The notes: a model not told the origin generated them from the letters alone. Positions 47,730 through 58,000 are shown, numbered from the stretch's first letter. The stretch is 64,000 nucleotides of DNA from an uncultured Bacteroidia bacterium (GCA_902800965.1 CADCGK010000005.1:142661-206660); one strand, 5' to 3'. Program-made: numbers and translations.

Positions 47730-48649
47730 GACGCATTGCCATAACTATAGTCCTACTCTTTCTTGTGGCAGCGGCTGCTTGGTCGCAACAAGAAGGCTAT
47801 TCTGGCTATTCTCCATTGTTTGCTCCAGAGTTTAAATCGGAACTGCCAGAAACAGTACGTGAGACATCTGGATTGTTTTTCCATAATGGCCGTTTGTGGA
47901 CGCATAACGATAGCGGTGGCAAACCGATCCTCTATGGCCTCGATACCACTACCTTTGAGGTAGTCCAGCAAATCACCCTCGTCAATGCCAAAAATAAAGA
48001 CTGGGAGGATGTCTGCACGGACGGCGAACGTGTGTATGTGGGAGACTTCGGCAATAACAAGGGAAAACGCAAGAACTTGAGGATCTATACTTTTCCGCTG
48101 TCGGAAATCCCTGACGAAGGTGATACCGCTATTACGGTCGATTCCATCCGCTTCAGCTTTGCTGACCAAACAGAATTCAAACACGAAAAACAAAAACACG
48201 ATTACGACTGCGAGTCGATCTTCGCTACCGATGATTATCTGTACATGTTCAGCAAAGGATGGGCTACAGGAACCACGCGCTTATACCGACTCTCTAAGAA
48301 CCCTGGCACGCAGGTGGCCGAGGTGGTGAATGGCTTCGATTCTCAAGGCTTGATTACTGGTGCTGACTATGATCGTGAGAGCAAAACCCTGGTGCTCGTC
48401 GGTTATGTGAAGGATATCTGGCTTCCATTCCTATATCTGATTTATGATTTCGACGACGCTGGCAAGAAACTCTCACACCGCCGCTTTGAGCTGCATAATT
48501 ATATTGGCCACCAAACTGAAGGCATCTGCTTTTATGACAAAGGCAAATGTTTCCTAACTGCCGAGACTTCTCCGACATCCACTTCAAGGGTGTTCACCAT
48601 CGATTTTCGTAAACGCATTGCCAAAGATCTTGAAAAAGTAGGGAAATGA
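47726..48649 (+). CDS. Exported protein of unknown function, probable beta-propeller
   Basis: A 307-residue secreted protein (signal peptide ITIVLLFLVAAAAWSQ). Repeated strand-turn blocks such as RETSGLFFHNGRLWTHNDSG, PILYGLDTTTFEVVQQI, DWEDVCTDGERVYVGDFGNN and DYDCESIFATDDYLYMFSKGW suggest a six- or seven-bladed propeller rich in acidic calcium-like loops, distantly like phytase-like esterases. No catalytic residue can be claimed. It lies between folD and the OmpA-type gene and overlaps both by ATGA, so translation of all three is coupled. Confidence 0.7.
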   Translation: MRRIAITIVLLFLVAAAAWSQQEGYSGYSPLFAPEFKSELPETVRETSGLFFHNGRLWTHNDSGGKPILYGLDTTTFEVVQQITLVNAKNKDWEDVCTDGERVYVGDFGNNKGKRKNLRIYTFPLSEIPDEGDTAITVDSIRFSFADQTEFKHEKQKHDYDCESIFATDDYLYMFSKGWATGTTRLYRLSKNPGTQVAEVVNGFDSQGLITGADYDRESKTLVLVGYVKDIWLPFLYLIYDFDDAGKKLSHRRFELHNYIGHQTEGICFYDKGKCFLTAETSPTSTSRVFTIDFRKRIAKDLEKVGK

Positions 48650-50310
48650 AACGGACACTGCTGGTCATAGTGCTGTCGTTCGTTGTCTTTTTTGGCTTTT
48701 CTCAGCATCCCAAAAAGGCAGTGAAAGCCTTTGAAACTGCACAAAAGTCCTTTGTTGAACGAGATTACGAAAAAGCGTTGCAGCAGGTAAAGAAAGCCAC
48801 GAAAGTGTCCGCCGATTATGCCGAAGCATGGCTGTTGCAAGGCGAGATTGGTATGGAAACCCGCGACTTTGATTTGGCTATCCAAGGATATGAGCAATCC
48901 CTGAAGGTGGACTCAATGCTATTCCCTCCTTGTGCTTTGACATTGGCGGGACTGTATGACAAAAAGATGCGTTATGCCGAAGAGATCAAGATGCTGACAT
49001 GGTTTCAGAAGAACGCTCCAGGTAACAAAGCGAATGACGAGAAGGCTGCAAGAATGTTGGACAATGCCCGCTTTCGCAAAGATGCTGTTGAGCATCCCGT
49101 TGATTTTCAGCCTATCAGTCTAGGTGAGGGAGTCAACACGGTCAATGATGAGTATGTCAATGCCTTGGTGCTGACGGGATCGGAGTTGCTGTTTACTCGA
49201 CGCTATGCCGTTGAGGGTTCCGCTTATCAACAAGAGGGACTGTTCGTTACCCGTGCGGTTGAAGGACAGTGGTATTCCGCTTCAAGACTTCAAGTTCATC
49301 CTGAAATGGATGACCACATGGGCGCCGCCTTCCTTTCCTATAAAGGGGATGAGTTGCTGTTTACCGTTTGTGGCTTCGATCGTCATAACGCTAGTTGTGA
49401 CCTTTTCCGGTGCACTCGCATTGGGCAGGAAGGCTCTTGGAGTATTCCTCAACCTATGGGCGAAGCGGTTAATGATCCTGCTTGGGACTCGCAGCCTTGC
49501 CTCAGCCTTGATGGAAAGGAGCTTTTCTTTGCTTCCAGACGCAATGGCAACGCCGACATCTACCATTGTTTTCGAGATGAAAACGGCCGTTGGTCGGAGC
49601 CCGAGAGTCTAGGGGCTGTCATCAACACCAAGGGTACCGAGATGGCGCCCTTCATCCATCCTGATGGTAAGACGCTCTACTTTTCGTCTGATACCCATAC
49701 TGGCATGGGCGGCTATGACCTATTTATGAGTCGACGCAATGAAAAAGGGGAGTGGTCGGAGCCGGTTAATCTTGGATATCCCATCAATACACCAGGCGAC
49801 GAGATCAATTTCATCGTGGCCGCCGACGGACATACCGCCTTGATCTCTTCCATTCGTGAAGGTGGCTATGGCGGCTATGATATCTACAGCTTCCAACTGA
49901 AAGAAGACGACCTGAAGCCTGAGGCTGTCAACGTGTATGACTATGTGGTGGAAGAACTGAATCCTGGCACAGTAGTGCAGCTGGTAAACATTCAGTTTGA
50001 ATTCAACAGTTCCGCTCTGAAGAGCAGTTCACAAGAAGGCATTGAAATGTTGGTTGCTTTCCTCGAGAAGCATCCTGAAATTACAGTGGAGTTGGCCGGA
50101 CATACCGACAATGTGGGCAGTGACGCATATAACCTCAAGCTATCGCAAGAACGTGCTGAGGTAGTCCGCCAAGCTTTGATCGCCAAAGGCATTGATGAGG
50201 GTCGCCTGACAGCCAAAGGCTATGGCGCTACAAAACCAATCCATCCCAACGACACTGAAGAGCATCGTGCCCTAAATCGCCGGACGGAACTAATTATCTT
50301 AAATTCCTGA
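48646..50310 (+). CDS. TPR-PD40 repeat-OmpA peptidoglycan-binding protein (PorE-like layout)
   Basis: A 554-residue exported protein. Signal peptide LLVIVLSFVVFFGFSQ; residues about 20-110 form TPR helices (AVKAFETAQKSFVERDYEKALQQV, YAEAWLLQGEIGMETRDFDLAI); 150-420 hold PD40/WD40-type blades (AWDSQPCLSLDGKELFFASRRNGNADIY, TEMAPFIHPDGKTLYFSSDTHTGMGGYDLF); the last 115 residues are an OmpA domain (IQFEFNSSALKSSS, ELAGHTDNVGSDAYNLKLSQERAEVV, NRRTELIIL) that binds peptidoglycan. The order matches the T9SS component PorE but lacks its carboxypeptidase-like domain and lipobox, so it may be a related structural protein. Its 3' end overlaps the rhomboid gene by 17 bases. Confidence 0.9.
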   Translation: MKRTLLVIVLSFVVFFGFSQHPKKAVKAFETAQKSFVERDYEKALQQVKKATKVSADYAEAWLLQGEIGMETRDFDLAIQGYEQSLKVDSMLFPPCALTLAGLYDKKMRYAEEIKMLTWFQKNAPGNKANDEKAARMLDNARFRKDAVEHPVDFQPISLGEGVNTVNDEYVNALVLTGSELLFTRRYAVEGSAYQQEGLFVTRAVEGQWYSASRLQVHPEMDDHMGAAFLSYKGDELLFTVCGFDRHNASCDLFRCTRIGQEGSWSIPQPMGEAVNDPAWDSQPCLSLDGKELFFASRRNGNADIYHCFRDENGRWSEPESLGAVINTKGTEMAPFIHPDGKTLYFSSDTHTGMGGYDLFMSRRNEKGEWSEPVNLGYPINTPGDEINFIVAADGHTALISSIREGGYGGYDIYSFQLKEDDLKPEAVNVYDYVVEELNPGTVVQLVNIQFEFNSSALKSSSQEGIEMLVAFLEKHPEITVELAGHTDNVGSDAYNLKLSQERAEVVRQALIAKGIDEGRLTAKGYGATKPIHPNDTEEHRALNRRTELIILNS

Positions 50311-51007
50311 ATCGGTATTCCACCTTTAATTCTTCGTCGGAAGGAGTAGGCACATCCCAATAAGGCTTTTCTCCATCGTTGTCCATGTTGTCCTGATTGT
50401 CTTCTTCCTCGTCATCCCAATGATGTTCTTCCTTTTGTGGACCTTTTTTGCGTAATAACAGCGCTAGAATCACTCCGACGATGGCGCCGCTGAGATGGCC
50501 TTCCCAAGAGATGTGCTGTAGCTTGGCGAAGGCAGGAATCATGCCCCAGATGAAACTTCCGTAGAGGAATACCATGATGAGGGAGATGACAATAAGTTGG
50601 CGGTTGCGACGGATGAAGCCGCTCACGATGAGGAAAAGGTTGAGGCTGTAAATCAGGGCGCTGGCACCTACATGGACAGATCCCGGACTGCCGATGCACC
50701 AAGTGAGCAGTCCACTGGCAAGCCAGCTGACGAGCATGACGGGGTTGGCAAGGGTTGGGTAGCAGTAATACAAAGCGGTGCCGAGCACCAAAACTGCAGG
50801 TGTGTTGGTCAATAGATGCTCCCAATTGCCATGAAGGAAAGGCATGGTGAGCACGCCAAGCAGTCCTTGTGTGTTGAGGGGCTTTAATCCCCAAGGACTT
50901 AAATCAATAGAAAAAGCCATCTCGGCCACCTTGACGACCCACATCAGGGTCACCAATAAGGCCGGGATGGCTAGGCTGCCGAAAAACTTTTTTCGGTCTT
51001 GATTCAT
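50294..51007 (-). CDS. Rhomboid intramembrane serine protease
   Basis: A 237-residue membrane protease that cleaves transmembrane substrates. Six helices; the first conserved loop is LHGNWEHLLTNTPAVLVLG (H-x-x-x-x-H-x-x-x-N), the nucleophile is in VHVGASALIYSL (G-x-S), and the partner His in WEGHLSGAIVG. Together these give the Ser-His dyad. The C-terminus is an acidic cytoplasmic tail of about 45 residues. It starts on the last base of gcvT. Its 3' end overlaps the convergent OmpA-type gene by 17 bases, so no terminator separates them. Confidence 0.94.
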   Translation of the reverse strand: MNQDRKKFFGSLAIPALLVTLMWVVKVAEMAFSIDLSPWGLKPLNTQGLLGVLTMPFLHGNWEHLLTNTPAVLVLGTALYYCYPTLANPVMLVSWLASGLLTWCIGSPGSVHVGASALIYSLNLFLIVSGFIRRNRQLIVISLIMVFLYGSFIWGMIPAFAKLQHISWEGHLSGAIVGVILALLLRKKGPQKEEHHWDDEEEDNQDNMDNDGEKPYWDVPTPSDEELKVEYRFRNLR

Positions 51008-52122
51008 TATGCCAAGAAAGGCATTTTCACCACGACAGCCTTGATGAGCTTGTTGCGGATCTTGATGTAGATCTCAGTATCCTTCTTGCTAAAGGCTTTC
51101 TGGACCAAAGCAGTGCCGATGTTCTTGCCGGTTGAGGGCGACGGGCTGCCAGAGCGAACCATGCCGATGCAGTTGCCTTCAGCGTCGCACACTTCGTAGC
51201 CGTTGCGCGGGATGCCACGGTCGATCATCTCGAAGCCCACGATCTTCTGGCTCACGCCATTGGCCTTCTGGGCAGCGAAGATCTCACGGTTGATGAAGTC
51301 GTTGCCATCCACGAACTTGGTGATCCAGCCGAGTCCAGCCTCGATGGGGCTGATGGTGTCGTCAATCTCGTGGCCGTAGAGGCAGAAGCCCTTCTCCAGA
51401 CGGAGGGTATCGCGGCAGCCGAGGCCTGCAGGCATGATGCCGAATTCCTTGCCAGCCTCAAACACGGCGTCCCAAACCTCCTTGGCGTGGGCAACGGGGA
51501 TGTAGATCTCGCAGCCGCCGGCACCGGTGTAACCAGTGGTAGAGAAGATGACATTCTCAACACCAGCGAAGGTGATGATTTGGAAGGTGTAGTATTCCAT
51601 GTCAACGACGTTGGCCTTGGTGAGCTTCTGCATGGCCTTCAGGGCGTTGGGACCCTGGACGGCAAGCTGAGCCCATTGCTCGCTCTCGTTCATGAATTCT
51701 TCACCGAGCTTCATGCCGAATTTTTCGGCGATCTGGCTCATCCAAGCCCAGTCCTTGTCGATGTTGGCGGCGTTAGGCACCATGAAGTAATGGTCGTCGG
51801 CAATACGATAGACGAGCATGTCGTCGACGATGCCGCCCTTGCCGTTCGGCAGGCAGGTGTATTGCACCTTGCCATCGCTCAAGGCAGCGACGTCGTTCAC
51901 GGTGCAGTACTGCATGAACTGCTTGGCCATCGGGCCTTTGGCGCGGAACTCGCCCATGTGGCTCACGTCGAATACGCCGACGTTGTTGCGGACGTTGTTG
52001 TGCTCCTCGACCAAACCCGTGTATTGGATGGGCATGTCGTAACCTGCAAATTCAGCCATCTTGGCTCCCAAATCGTGATGGATCTGGTTGTAAGGGGTCT
52101 TCTTTAATTCAGTGTTTTCCAT
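51007..52122 (-). CDS. gcvT: Glycine cleavage system T protein (aminomethyltransferase)
   Basis: A 371-residue folate-dependent enzyme that transfers the methylene carbon from aminomethylated H-protein to tetrahydrofolate, releasing ammonia. Seen: AGYDMPIQYTGLVEEHNNVR, GVFDVSHMGEF, GGIVDDMLVYRI with the folate-binding Asp, GYTGAGGCEIYIP, CRDTLRLEKGFCLYGHEID, GWITKFV and the barrel end SPSTGKNIGTALV. Full length. It lies behind an exported protein gene (30 bases) and overlaps the rhomboid gene by one base. No H- or P-protein gene lies in the window and no glycine riboswitch is visible upstream. Confidence 0.96.
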   Translation of the reverse strand: MENTELKKTPYNQIHHDLGAKMAEFAGYDMPIQYTGLVEEHNNVRNNVGVFDVSHMGEFRAKGPMAKQFMQYCTVNDVAALSDGKVQYTCLPNGKGGIVDDMLVYRIADDHYFMVPNAANIDKDWAWMSQIAEKFGMKLGEEFMNESEQWAQLAVQGPNALKAMQKLTKANVVDMEYYTFQIITFAGVENVIFSTTGYTGAGGCEIYIPVAHAKEVWDAVFEAGKEFGIMPAGLGCRDTLRLEKGFCLYGHEIDDTISPIEAGLGWITKFVDGNDFINREIFAAQKANGVSQKIVGFEMIDRGIPRNGYEVCDAEGNCIGMVRSGSPSPSTGKNIGTALVQKAFSKKDTEIYIKIRNKLIKAVVVKMPFLA

Positions 52123-52152
52123 GATATGTTTTATGTGATTGTTAATAACTGA

Positions 52153-53025
52153 TCATCTTGTCTTGTCGTGCAATGATTTTTTGAAGTGCGGACCGAACGA
52201 CCATTTCTTATAGCCTAGGTCGTAAACGGATACTTCGCAGGGAGGGTTGTTGTTGACTTGTCGGCGCAAGGTGCAGCCGTTAGAGGGATCCACCCAAAAG
52301 CGGACCACACCGTCTTCGGGAAATTCAACAAAGAACACCCAACAATCAATACCCAGCACCTTTTCCATTCCTATGTAATATGAGGAAAGATCTTGGTCGG
52401 TGTTGATCTCGCGAGCAAAGGCGTTGAGTGGGAAGAAGCCTTCTCCCAGAGGCTCGAATTCCCATTTCACATCGTCCGTCCAGCCTTGGGCACTTGGGAC
52501 ATAGAACCAATTGTCACCTGTCTTGACGTTCCAGAAACGGTCGATATCATTGCCGTTGCTGTAAGATTCTTCGTCGCCTATCTTTGCGTAGGTCTCTCTG
52601 CTTTCATCAGCTTTATTGGCAAAGGTGATGTAGAAGTGGTCTGTCGGAGGATTGTACTGATAACGCGCATTGAAGGGCAGGGTCTTCGGTTTTTCGATCT
52701 TTTCCACGGGCTTGACTTCGGGTACGACAGCCTCGTTTGGGTCGGCCACGTTGATGCGAACCTCTACGGTTTGTTCGTCGCATGAAGCTTTGATAAGACT
52801 ATAACCAGCTTTTGAACCGATAACCTGAACCTTTTCGCCGTAGTGCAAAGGCTTGAAATCGATCACCGACTTGGATGACACGTTATAGTTTACGCTGCGG
52901 CATTTGTTGAAAAGGGGCAACACGAGGGTGTCGCCCACTTTAATATTGTATTCTTCTTTCGTTTGAGCAAAGCCTAGAGGCATAAGAAAACTCCAAGCCA
53001 GCAATACTAACAGAATTCTTTTCAT
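52153..53025 (-). CDS. Exported protein of unknown function
   Basis: A 290-residue secreted protein. Signal peptide MKRILLVLLAWSFLMPLGFAQ. Residues about 25-100 resemble a bacterial Ig-like fold (YNVSSKSVIDFKPLHYGEKV, then AGYSLIKASCDEQTVEVRINV), followed by a Pro/Lys/Glu-rich linker (EVKPVEKIEKPKTLPF). The C-terminal 170 residues include GIDCWVFFVEFPEDGVVRFWVDPSNGCTLRR, a layout reminiscent of LolA-like lipoprotein-binding sheets (C...WVDP-x-x-G), but I would not press that. The start at 53025 was chosen for the signal peptide and the promoter just upstream; the open frame reaches 53061 but crosses the promoter. Confidence 0.7.
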   Translation of the reverse strand: MKRILLVLLAWSFLMPLGFAQTKEEYNIKVGDTLVLPLFNKCRSVNYNVSSKSVIDFKPLHYGEKVQVIGSKAGYSLIKASCDEQTVEVRINVADPNEAVVPEVKPVEKIEKPKTLPFNARYQYNPPTDHFYITFANKADESRETYAKIGDEESYSNGNDIDRFWNVKTGDNWFYVPSAQGWTDDVKWEFEPLGEGFFPLNAFAREINTDQDLSSYYIGMEKVLGIDCWVFFVEFPEDGVVRFWVDPSNGCTLRRQVNNNPPCEVSVYDLGYKKWSFGPHFKKSLHDKTR

Positions 53026-53050
53026 GGTAAAAGTGCACTTGTTTGAATCG

Positions 53051-53058
53051 CAAAGATA
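53051..53058 (-). promoter_or_regulatory. TAnnTTTG -7 element for the exported protein-gcvT-rhomboid operon
   Basis: TATCTTTG on the minus strand, 25 bases before the ATG at 53025, behind the stop of the acyl-CoA synthetase gene (53065). Confidence 0.6.
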
Positions 53059-53064
53059 CACTTT

Positions 53065-54837
53065 TTAACTAAACATGGATTGAATTACTGATTGATATTT
53101 TTCTTCAATGACTTTTCTCTTAACTTTCAGGGTAGGAGTGAGGATGCGGTTGGCAGTGCTCCATTCATCGGCAACCAACGTGTAGCGCTTGATTTGCTCG
53201 GTCTCGCCGAAGAGTTTGTTGTATTTCTGGACCTCTTGGGCGATGCGATCCTTGACCTCCTTCATGTTGATGGCTTCCTCTGGGGTGGTGTAGTTGAGAT
53301 GTTGGCTTTGGCACCATTCCTTGAGGTATGGGAAGCTGGGAAGGATGATGGCAGCGGCGTATTTCTGGCCTTCGCCGAAGACGACCACATTCTCGAAGAA
53401 ATCGCTCTCGGTGAACTTGTCCTCGATGATCTGCGGGTTGACATATTTACCCATGGAAGTCTTGAAGAGGCTCTTCAGACGGCCCGTGATGAACACTTGG
53501 CCGTATTCGTTGATGTGTCCAAGGTCGCCAGTGTGCAGCCAACCTTCGGTGTCGATGATCTCCTTAGTGAGTTCTGGGTTCTTGTAATAGCCCATCATCA
53601 CGTTGTGACCGCGGCAGCACAGTTCACCGTTGGGTGCAATTTTGATTTCCACGCCTGGAAGGGCTTGGCCGACGCTGCCCACCTCGCGACCGTGGGGATT
53701 GTTGTTACTCACTGCGATGACGGGTGATGTCTCAGTCATGCCATAGCCTTCGTAAACGGGCATCTTGATGGCGGAGAAGAAGGAGGCAATCTTCTGTGAG
53801 ATGCTGGCAGCACCAGACACTACGATGTCGAAGTTCTCGGCACCCAGGTTGGCCCTGATGGTGGAATAGACCAGCTTGTCAGCGATCTTCAGCCTGAAGT
53901 TGTACCACCAAGAACGCTTGTCGTCCTCGATTCTGTATTGCTCTGCAAGATGAAGCGCCCATTTGAAGATGCGTTTCTTGATGCCTTTCTGTTTCTCACC
54001 GCCTTGGACGATCTTTTCGTACATCTTTTCCAGGAGTCGTGGCACGGCAGTCATCATAGTGGGGTGGACCTCCTTCATGTCGGAGCCGATGGTAGCCAAG
54101 CTTTCAGCGTAGTAAACCGACATGCCTAGGTATTGGTACATGTATACCAACAAGCGCTCGTAAGCGTGGCAGATGGGCAAGAAGCTGAATGCGGTCTTTG
54201 ACCATGGAGATGGAGTGTGTTGAATGCCGTAGATTTGGTGCATGATGTTGCTGTGTGACAACATGGCGCCTTTAGGCTCGCCGGTGGTGCCAGAGGTGTA
54301 AACGATGGTAGCGCAGTGTTCCGGACGAACGGCGTCCATACGACGTTTCAGCTCCTCCTCATGAGGGTGCTGTTCGCCAAGTTCCACTAGTTGGGCGAAA
54401 TATGGGTATTTTTCCCTGTTCTGGAAAGTGTAGAGGTATTCCAGCTTCGGGATGTCGGCCCTTACTTCCTCTACCTTGTTCATCACGGCAACGCCTTCCA
54501 AAACGACCATCCTGGCATCGCAGTTGTCAAGGATGTAGCGATAGTCTTCCTTGCTGATGGTGGGGTAGATCGGAACGTCAATGGCGCCAATCTGCATGAT
54601 GGCCATGTCGAGGATGTTCCATTCAGGACGGTTGCCACTGATGATGGCCACCTTGTCCTTGGGTTGGATGCCAAGCTCGATGAGAGCGTAACTGACCTTG
54701 CGAGTTAAGTCTTGATATTCGGCTGGACTATACTTTCTCCATTCGCCGTTTTCTTTTCTGGCCAAGGCGACTTTTTGCTCTGGCCATTTTTCGGTATAAA
54801 CGTTAAGAATGTCAAAAATGCGTGTTTCTTTGCACAT
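53065..54837 (-). CDS. Long-chain acyl-CoA synthetase (AMP-forming)
   Basis: A 590-residue AMP-binding enzyme that activates fatty acids with ATP and CoA. Motifs: ATIVYTSGTTGEPKGAMLSHSN (P-loop, about 180-200), EGYGMTETSPVIAVS (AMP-binding, about 378), GWLHTGDLGHINEYGQVFITGR and LKSLFKTSMGKYVNP (hinge and catalytic Lys region). The C-terminal part is the long-chain type with IAQEVQKYNKLFGETEQIKRYTLV. No signal peptide; acts at the inner membrane or in the cytoplasm. The upstream region carries a promoter and a remarkable 21-bp periodic array. Confidence 0.95.
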   Translation of the reverse strand: MCKETRIFDILNVYTEKWPEQKVALARKENGEWRKYSPAEYQDLTRKVSYALIELGIQPKDKVAIISGNRPEWNILDMAIMQIGAIDVPIYPTISKEDYRYILDNCDARMVVLEGVAVMNKVEEVRADIPKLEYLYTFQNREKYPYFAQLVELGEQHPHEEELKRRMDAVRPEHCATIVYTSGTTGEPKGAMLSHSNIMHQIYGIQHTPSPWSKTAFSFLPICHAYERLLVYMYQYLGMSVYYAESLATIGSDMKEVHPTMMTAVPRLLEKMYEKIVQGGEKQKGIKKRIFKWALHLAEQYRIEDDKRSWWYNFRLKIADKLVYSTIRANLGAENFDIVVSGAASISQKIASFFSAIKMPVYEGYGMTETSPVIAVSNNNPHGREVGSVGQALPGVEIKIAPNGELCCRGHNVMMGYYKNPELTKEIIDTEGWLHTGDLGHINEYGQVFITGRLKSLFKTSMGKYVNPQIIEDKFTESDFFENVVVFGEGQKYAAAIILPSFPYLKEWCQSQHLNYTTPEEAINMKEVKDRIAQEVQKYNKLFGETEQIKRYTLVADEWSTANRILTPTLKVKRKVIEEKYQSVIQSMFS

Positions 54838-54863
54838 AGCGATTCGGGTTTTAAAAAACGATG

Positions 54864-54871
54864 CAAATTAA
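54864..54871 (-). promoter_or_regulatory. Candidate -7 element for the acyl-CoA synthetase gene
   Basis: TTAATTTG on the minus strand, one mismatch from TAnnTTTG, 26 bases before the ATG; it lies between the gene and the 21-bp array. Confidence 0.45.
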
Positions 54872-54920
54872 CATGGTTTTTATTTTAAAAATTAAAAATA
54901 GTTATTTACGCACCCGCTTT

Positions 54921-55025
54921 GTGACGAAAATCGGAGTTTTAGTGACGAAATAGCCGTATTTAGTGACGAAAAAAGAGCCGTTTGGGATGAAATTTTGAAA
55001 AACAGTGACAAAACGTCAAAAGCGA
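54921..55025. repeat. Five helically phased 21-bp units upstream of the acyl-CoA synthetase gene
   Basis: GTGACGAAA begins at 54921, 54942 and 54963; GGGATGAAA at 54984; GTGACAAAA at 55005, all exactly 21 bases apart. The last unit ends at the stop codon of the C25 peptidase gene. Only the first nine bases of each unit are conserved. This fills 105 of the 188 bases between the two genes. Confidence 0.9.
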
Positions 55026-58000
55026 TCAAAGGATGATTACACGTGTATTAACAACCGAATTATCGCTAACTATCTGAATGTCATACAGTCCGCTTTTGAA
55101 TTCGGAAACATCGACCGAAGTCTCAAAAAAGTTGCCATTAACACCTTCCTTTGTATTGAAAACAACCTTGCCTTGATTGTCGATTATGCGGATGATGACT
55201 TGCCCTTGTGAGATTTCGCTCGACTTGATCCGGATAAAGTCATTGGCAGGGTTAGGGTAAACCGTAATGCTCGAAAGTTGGCTCTCGTCGATCATGGTGG
55301 AATTATAAACATCGATAGTTAGCGCTTCGGAATAATCACTTTCACCACAGTCATTGCTTAGCTTGACTTTTAATGTGGCAATTCCTCTGAAGTCTTTGTT
55401 CCAAATGATTGTGACATGCTTGTCTTCAGCCTGGATGCTTCCTGCAGTCTCCGGTTCCAAAGTCCAGATGCAGTTATCGTTACCTTCCCGATAGATAGTG
55501 TAATTACTTTCGTCGACAATTCGTAAATCCACCTTGCTTTCTCCAACAGGAGTCTCTGGCGTGATTTCCGCCAGATCTTCCAAAATATTGATGGTAAGAT
55601 ATTCGCTTTGGGTCGTCTCGTCGGCTTCTGATGTTGCTGACAAAGTCAATGTAACCAAGCCGTTGGCAATATCGTTGTCGCCAAAATGATATACGGGTTG
55701 TTCCATTGAAGGATCCTCAAAGAAACCGTCTCCGTCGCTGCTCCATTGAATGGAACTTTGATTGGATACGTAACTTGAAGGAACATATGGCTCATTGGGG
55801 CAACTTTCGCCATCATTACCTGCATAGATGATGAGATGTGCAAAAGGAGGGAAACGTAAGTTGTCAAGGAGTACGCAATCTTCCCCAGCGCTTCCTTGAG
55901 CGTTCTTCTGGAAGACGAATTTAAGGATGCTTGAACCGCTATTCAGTGCAAATTCTGATTGTTCCCAATCACTTTCTCCACTCCATGAGGCTAATTCTAC
56001 GCTGTTTATGTACAACTTCAGATAGTCGTTGTGCTCAGTGGAAGTCTTGTGCCAGAAGGAAACCTTTCCTGGTGTGTCGCAATTGATGCCTATGTATAAA
56101 GTGCTTAGATCGTTGTTGTTTGTAGCAGGGGAATGCAAACAATGGCCTCCGTCTGCGGTGGCGTCTTCTGCCACATACCATGCTTTGCTGCCTGAACCAA
56201 GTCTCCATTTTAATAAAGGATTTAATGAATCGTCCTCAAAATCTTCAAGGGTATATCCTAAAAAAATCCTCCCTTCAGAATCCGTAATATGCGTCCCACT
56301 TAAGGCTTCGATTTGGTAATCAAGGATATTGGCTTCTGGGGCATCTTCCTGAACATCAATTCTGAATGTAACTTGGGAGGTGGTGCCAGGATCTATTCCG
56401 TCGACTGTCAATGATTCTTCCGTTATATTTAAAAAAGGTGCTTTGATGGACAATGTGTTGTTGATGTCCATGGATTTGCTGTGACCAGTGTTTTGGATGT
56501 CAAATGTCATTAAAGTTGATTCTCCCTTCATCAACCTGTCGGTGACTTCGCCGTTGAGGCTGGCGAAAGAAATGGCGCTGAATTGGAGCAAGGGGGCGTT
56601 GACACAAATGGTGACACTATCCAAAAAACTCTTTTCGTCATTGCTGAGTTGTAGGTGGAATCTGATCTTTTCTCCGTCTTCAAAGTTTTCTCCTAATTGA
56701 ATGGCAAAAGCTTCGTTGACAGTTAGAATCTCGTCTGGATCTAAATGGGAGTATGTGGCTTGTTCTTGAGTGATTTGAACTTTGGGATTCTGACATGTAA
56801 GGATGGCGTTGATGTTGTCAATGCCAACAGATCCGACATTGTGAATACTGACATTGAGATTGAAAGCTTCGTTATAATCGGCAGCCTGATTGTTGTTGCC
56901 TTCGGTATCCTTGATTTGAATCGTGTTGACAATCAAGTAAGGTCCATCGGCTGGGATGGTGTTCAGCTCATGTTCGTACCTATAATAGTTTTGTTTTTTT
57001 ATTGTCAGCTTGACTTTTGTTCCTGGAATTTGAGGTGTCACATTGATTTCTTGAAGGTTGCCCGTTGCTTGTGCAAAGCCAATGATTTGGTCGCCAACAG
57101 TGAGGCAAATGGAGGCCCCTTCTTCTGCTTTGATGGAATAAGTGCCGCTTCCGGCGACGAGTACGGGAAGCATCTCCACGGATAGTTGTTGGGGCATTTC
57201 AGTATAAAGGTTCATGTAGGCGTCACCATGCTGATGGAAAAGATAATAGGTGATTTCTTTCACATAGTCGTCCGTCCATGAAGATTGTCGTAAAAAATAC
57301 TTTCCAGCTGCATTGCCAAAAGCGGGAAGAATGAAGTTGGTTGCATGTTGAGTGCCGTATGTAGGCATAAAATCGGGCCACATATTGTCGTATGCTCCCC
57401 AAACATACACATCGTTGACGAAAGAGTATGATACCTGCGTCGCGGCGATAAGCCCCAGTGCTCCATATTGGTGACGATGGAATGCTTCAGCAAAACAACC
57501 GCTTTCTCCGCCATAGTTGAAACGTCCAGTGAGACAGTTGTTTGACATGACGTACGTGAGATCCTTGTTAGTCAGTCGTTTGATATAGCTGATGTTATAA
57601 CGAGGTTCTCCCCAAAGCTCTTCTGATCCATGGTCGCGGTGTTGAACAAGGAATGCCCCATTATTGATGCCTTCATTGATCATATTGCCATCAGCAGTCC
57701 ACTCTGTCAGATGGGACATGTTGTTGGGGATATAGCCGCATCCGGAAGGGCCGAAATAATTGACCACAGAGGGTGTGTGATCATATGTTGACCATAACGA
57801 TCCCGGGGTGCCTTCGTAGATGGCATTGACTCTAAGGGGATGTTTGCCAAGCTCGTGTTCCCAAAAACCATGTACTACTTCGGAGCACAACTGGAACCAG
57901 CGTTCCAATTGGAACCCCATAGCGGTAATAGGTTTGTCATAAAAGTTGGGATTTGTTGGGGGATTGCGCTCGTAATCCAGGTCTTTCTTGATCATGTGAT

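Noticed and set aside
52123..52152. Glycine riboswitch upstream of gcvT
   Set aside because: The gap is only 30 bases and gcvT appears to be the second gene of an operon.
54838..55025. Terminator or origin-type iterons
   Set aside because: No hairpin with T-run is present, and no replication gene is near the 21-bp repeats; an upstream regulatory array fits better.
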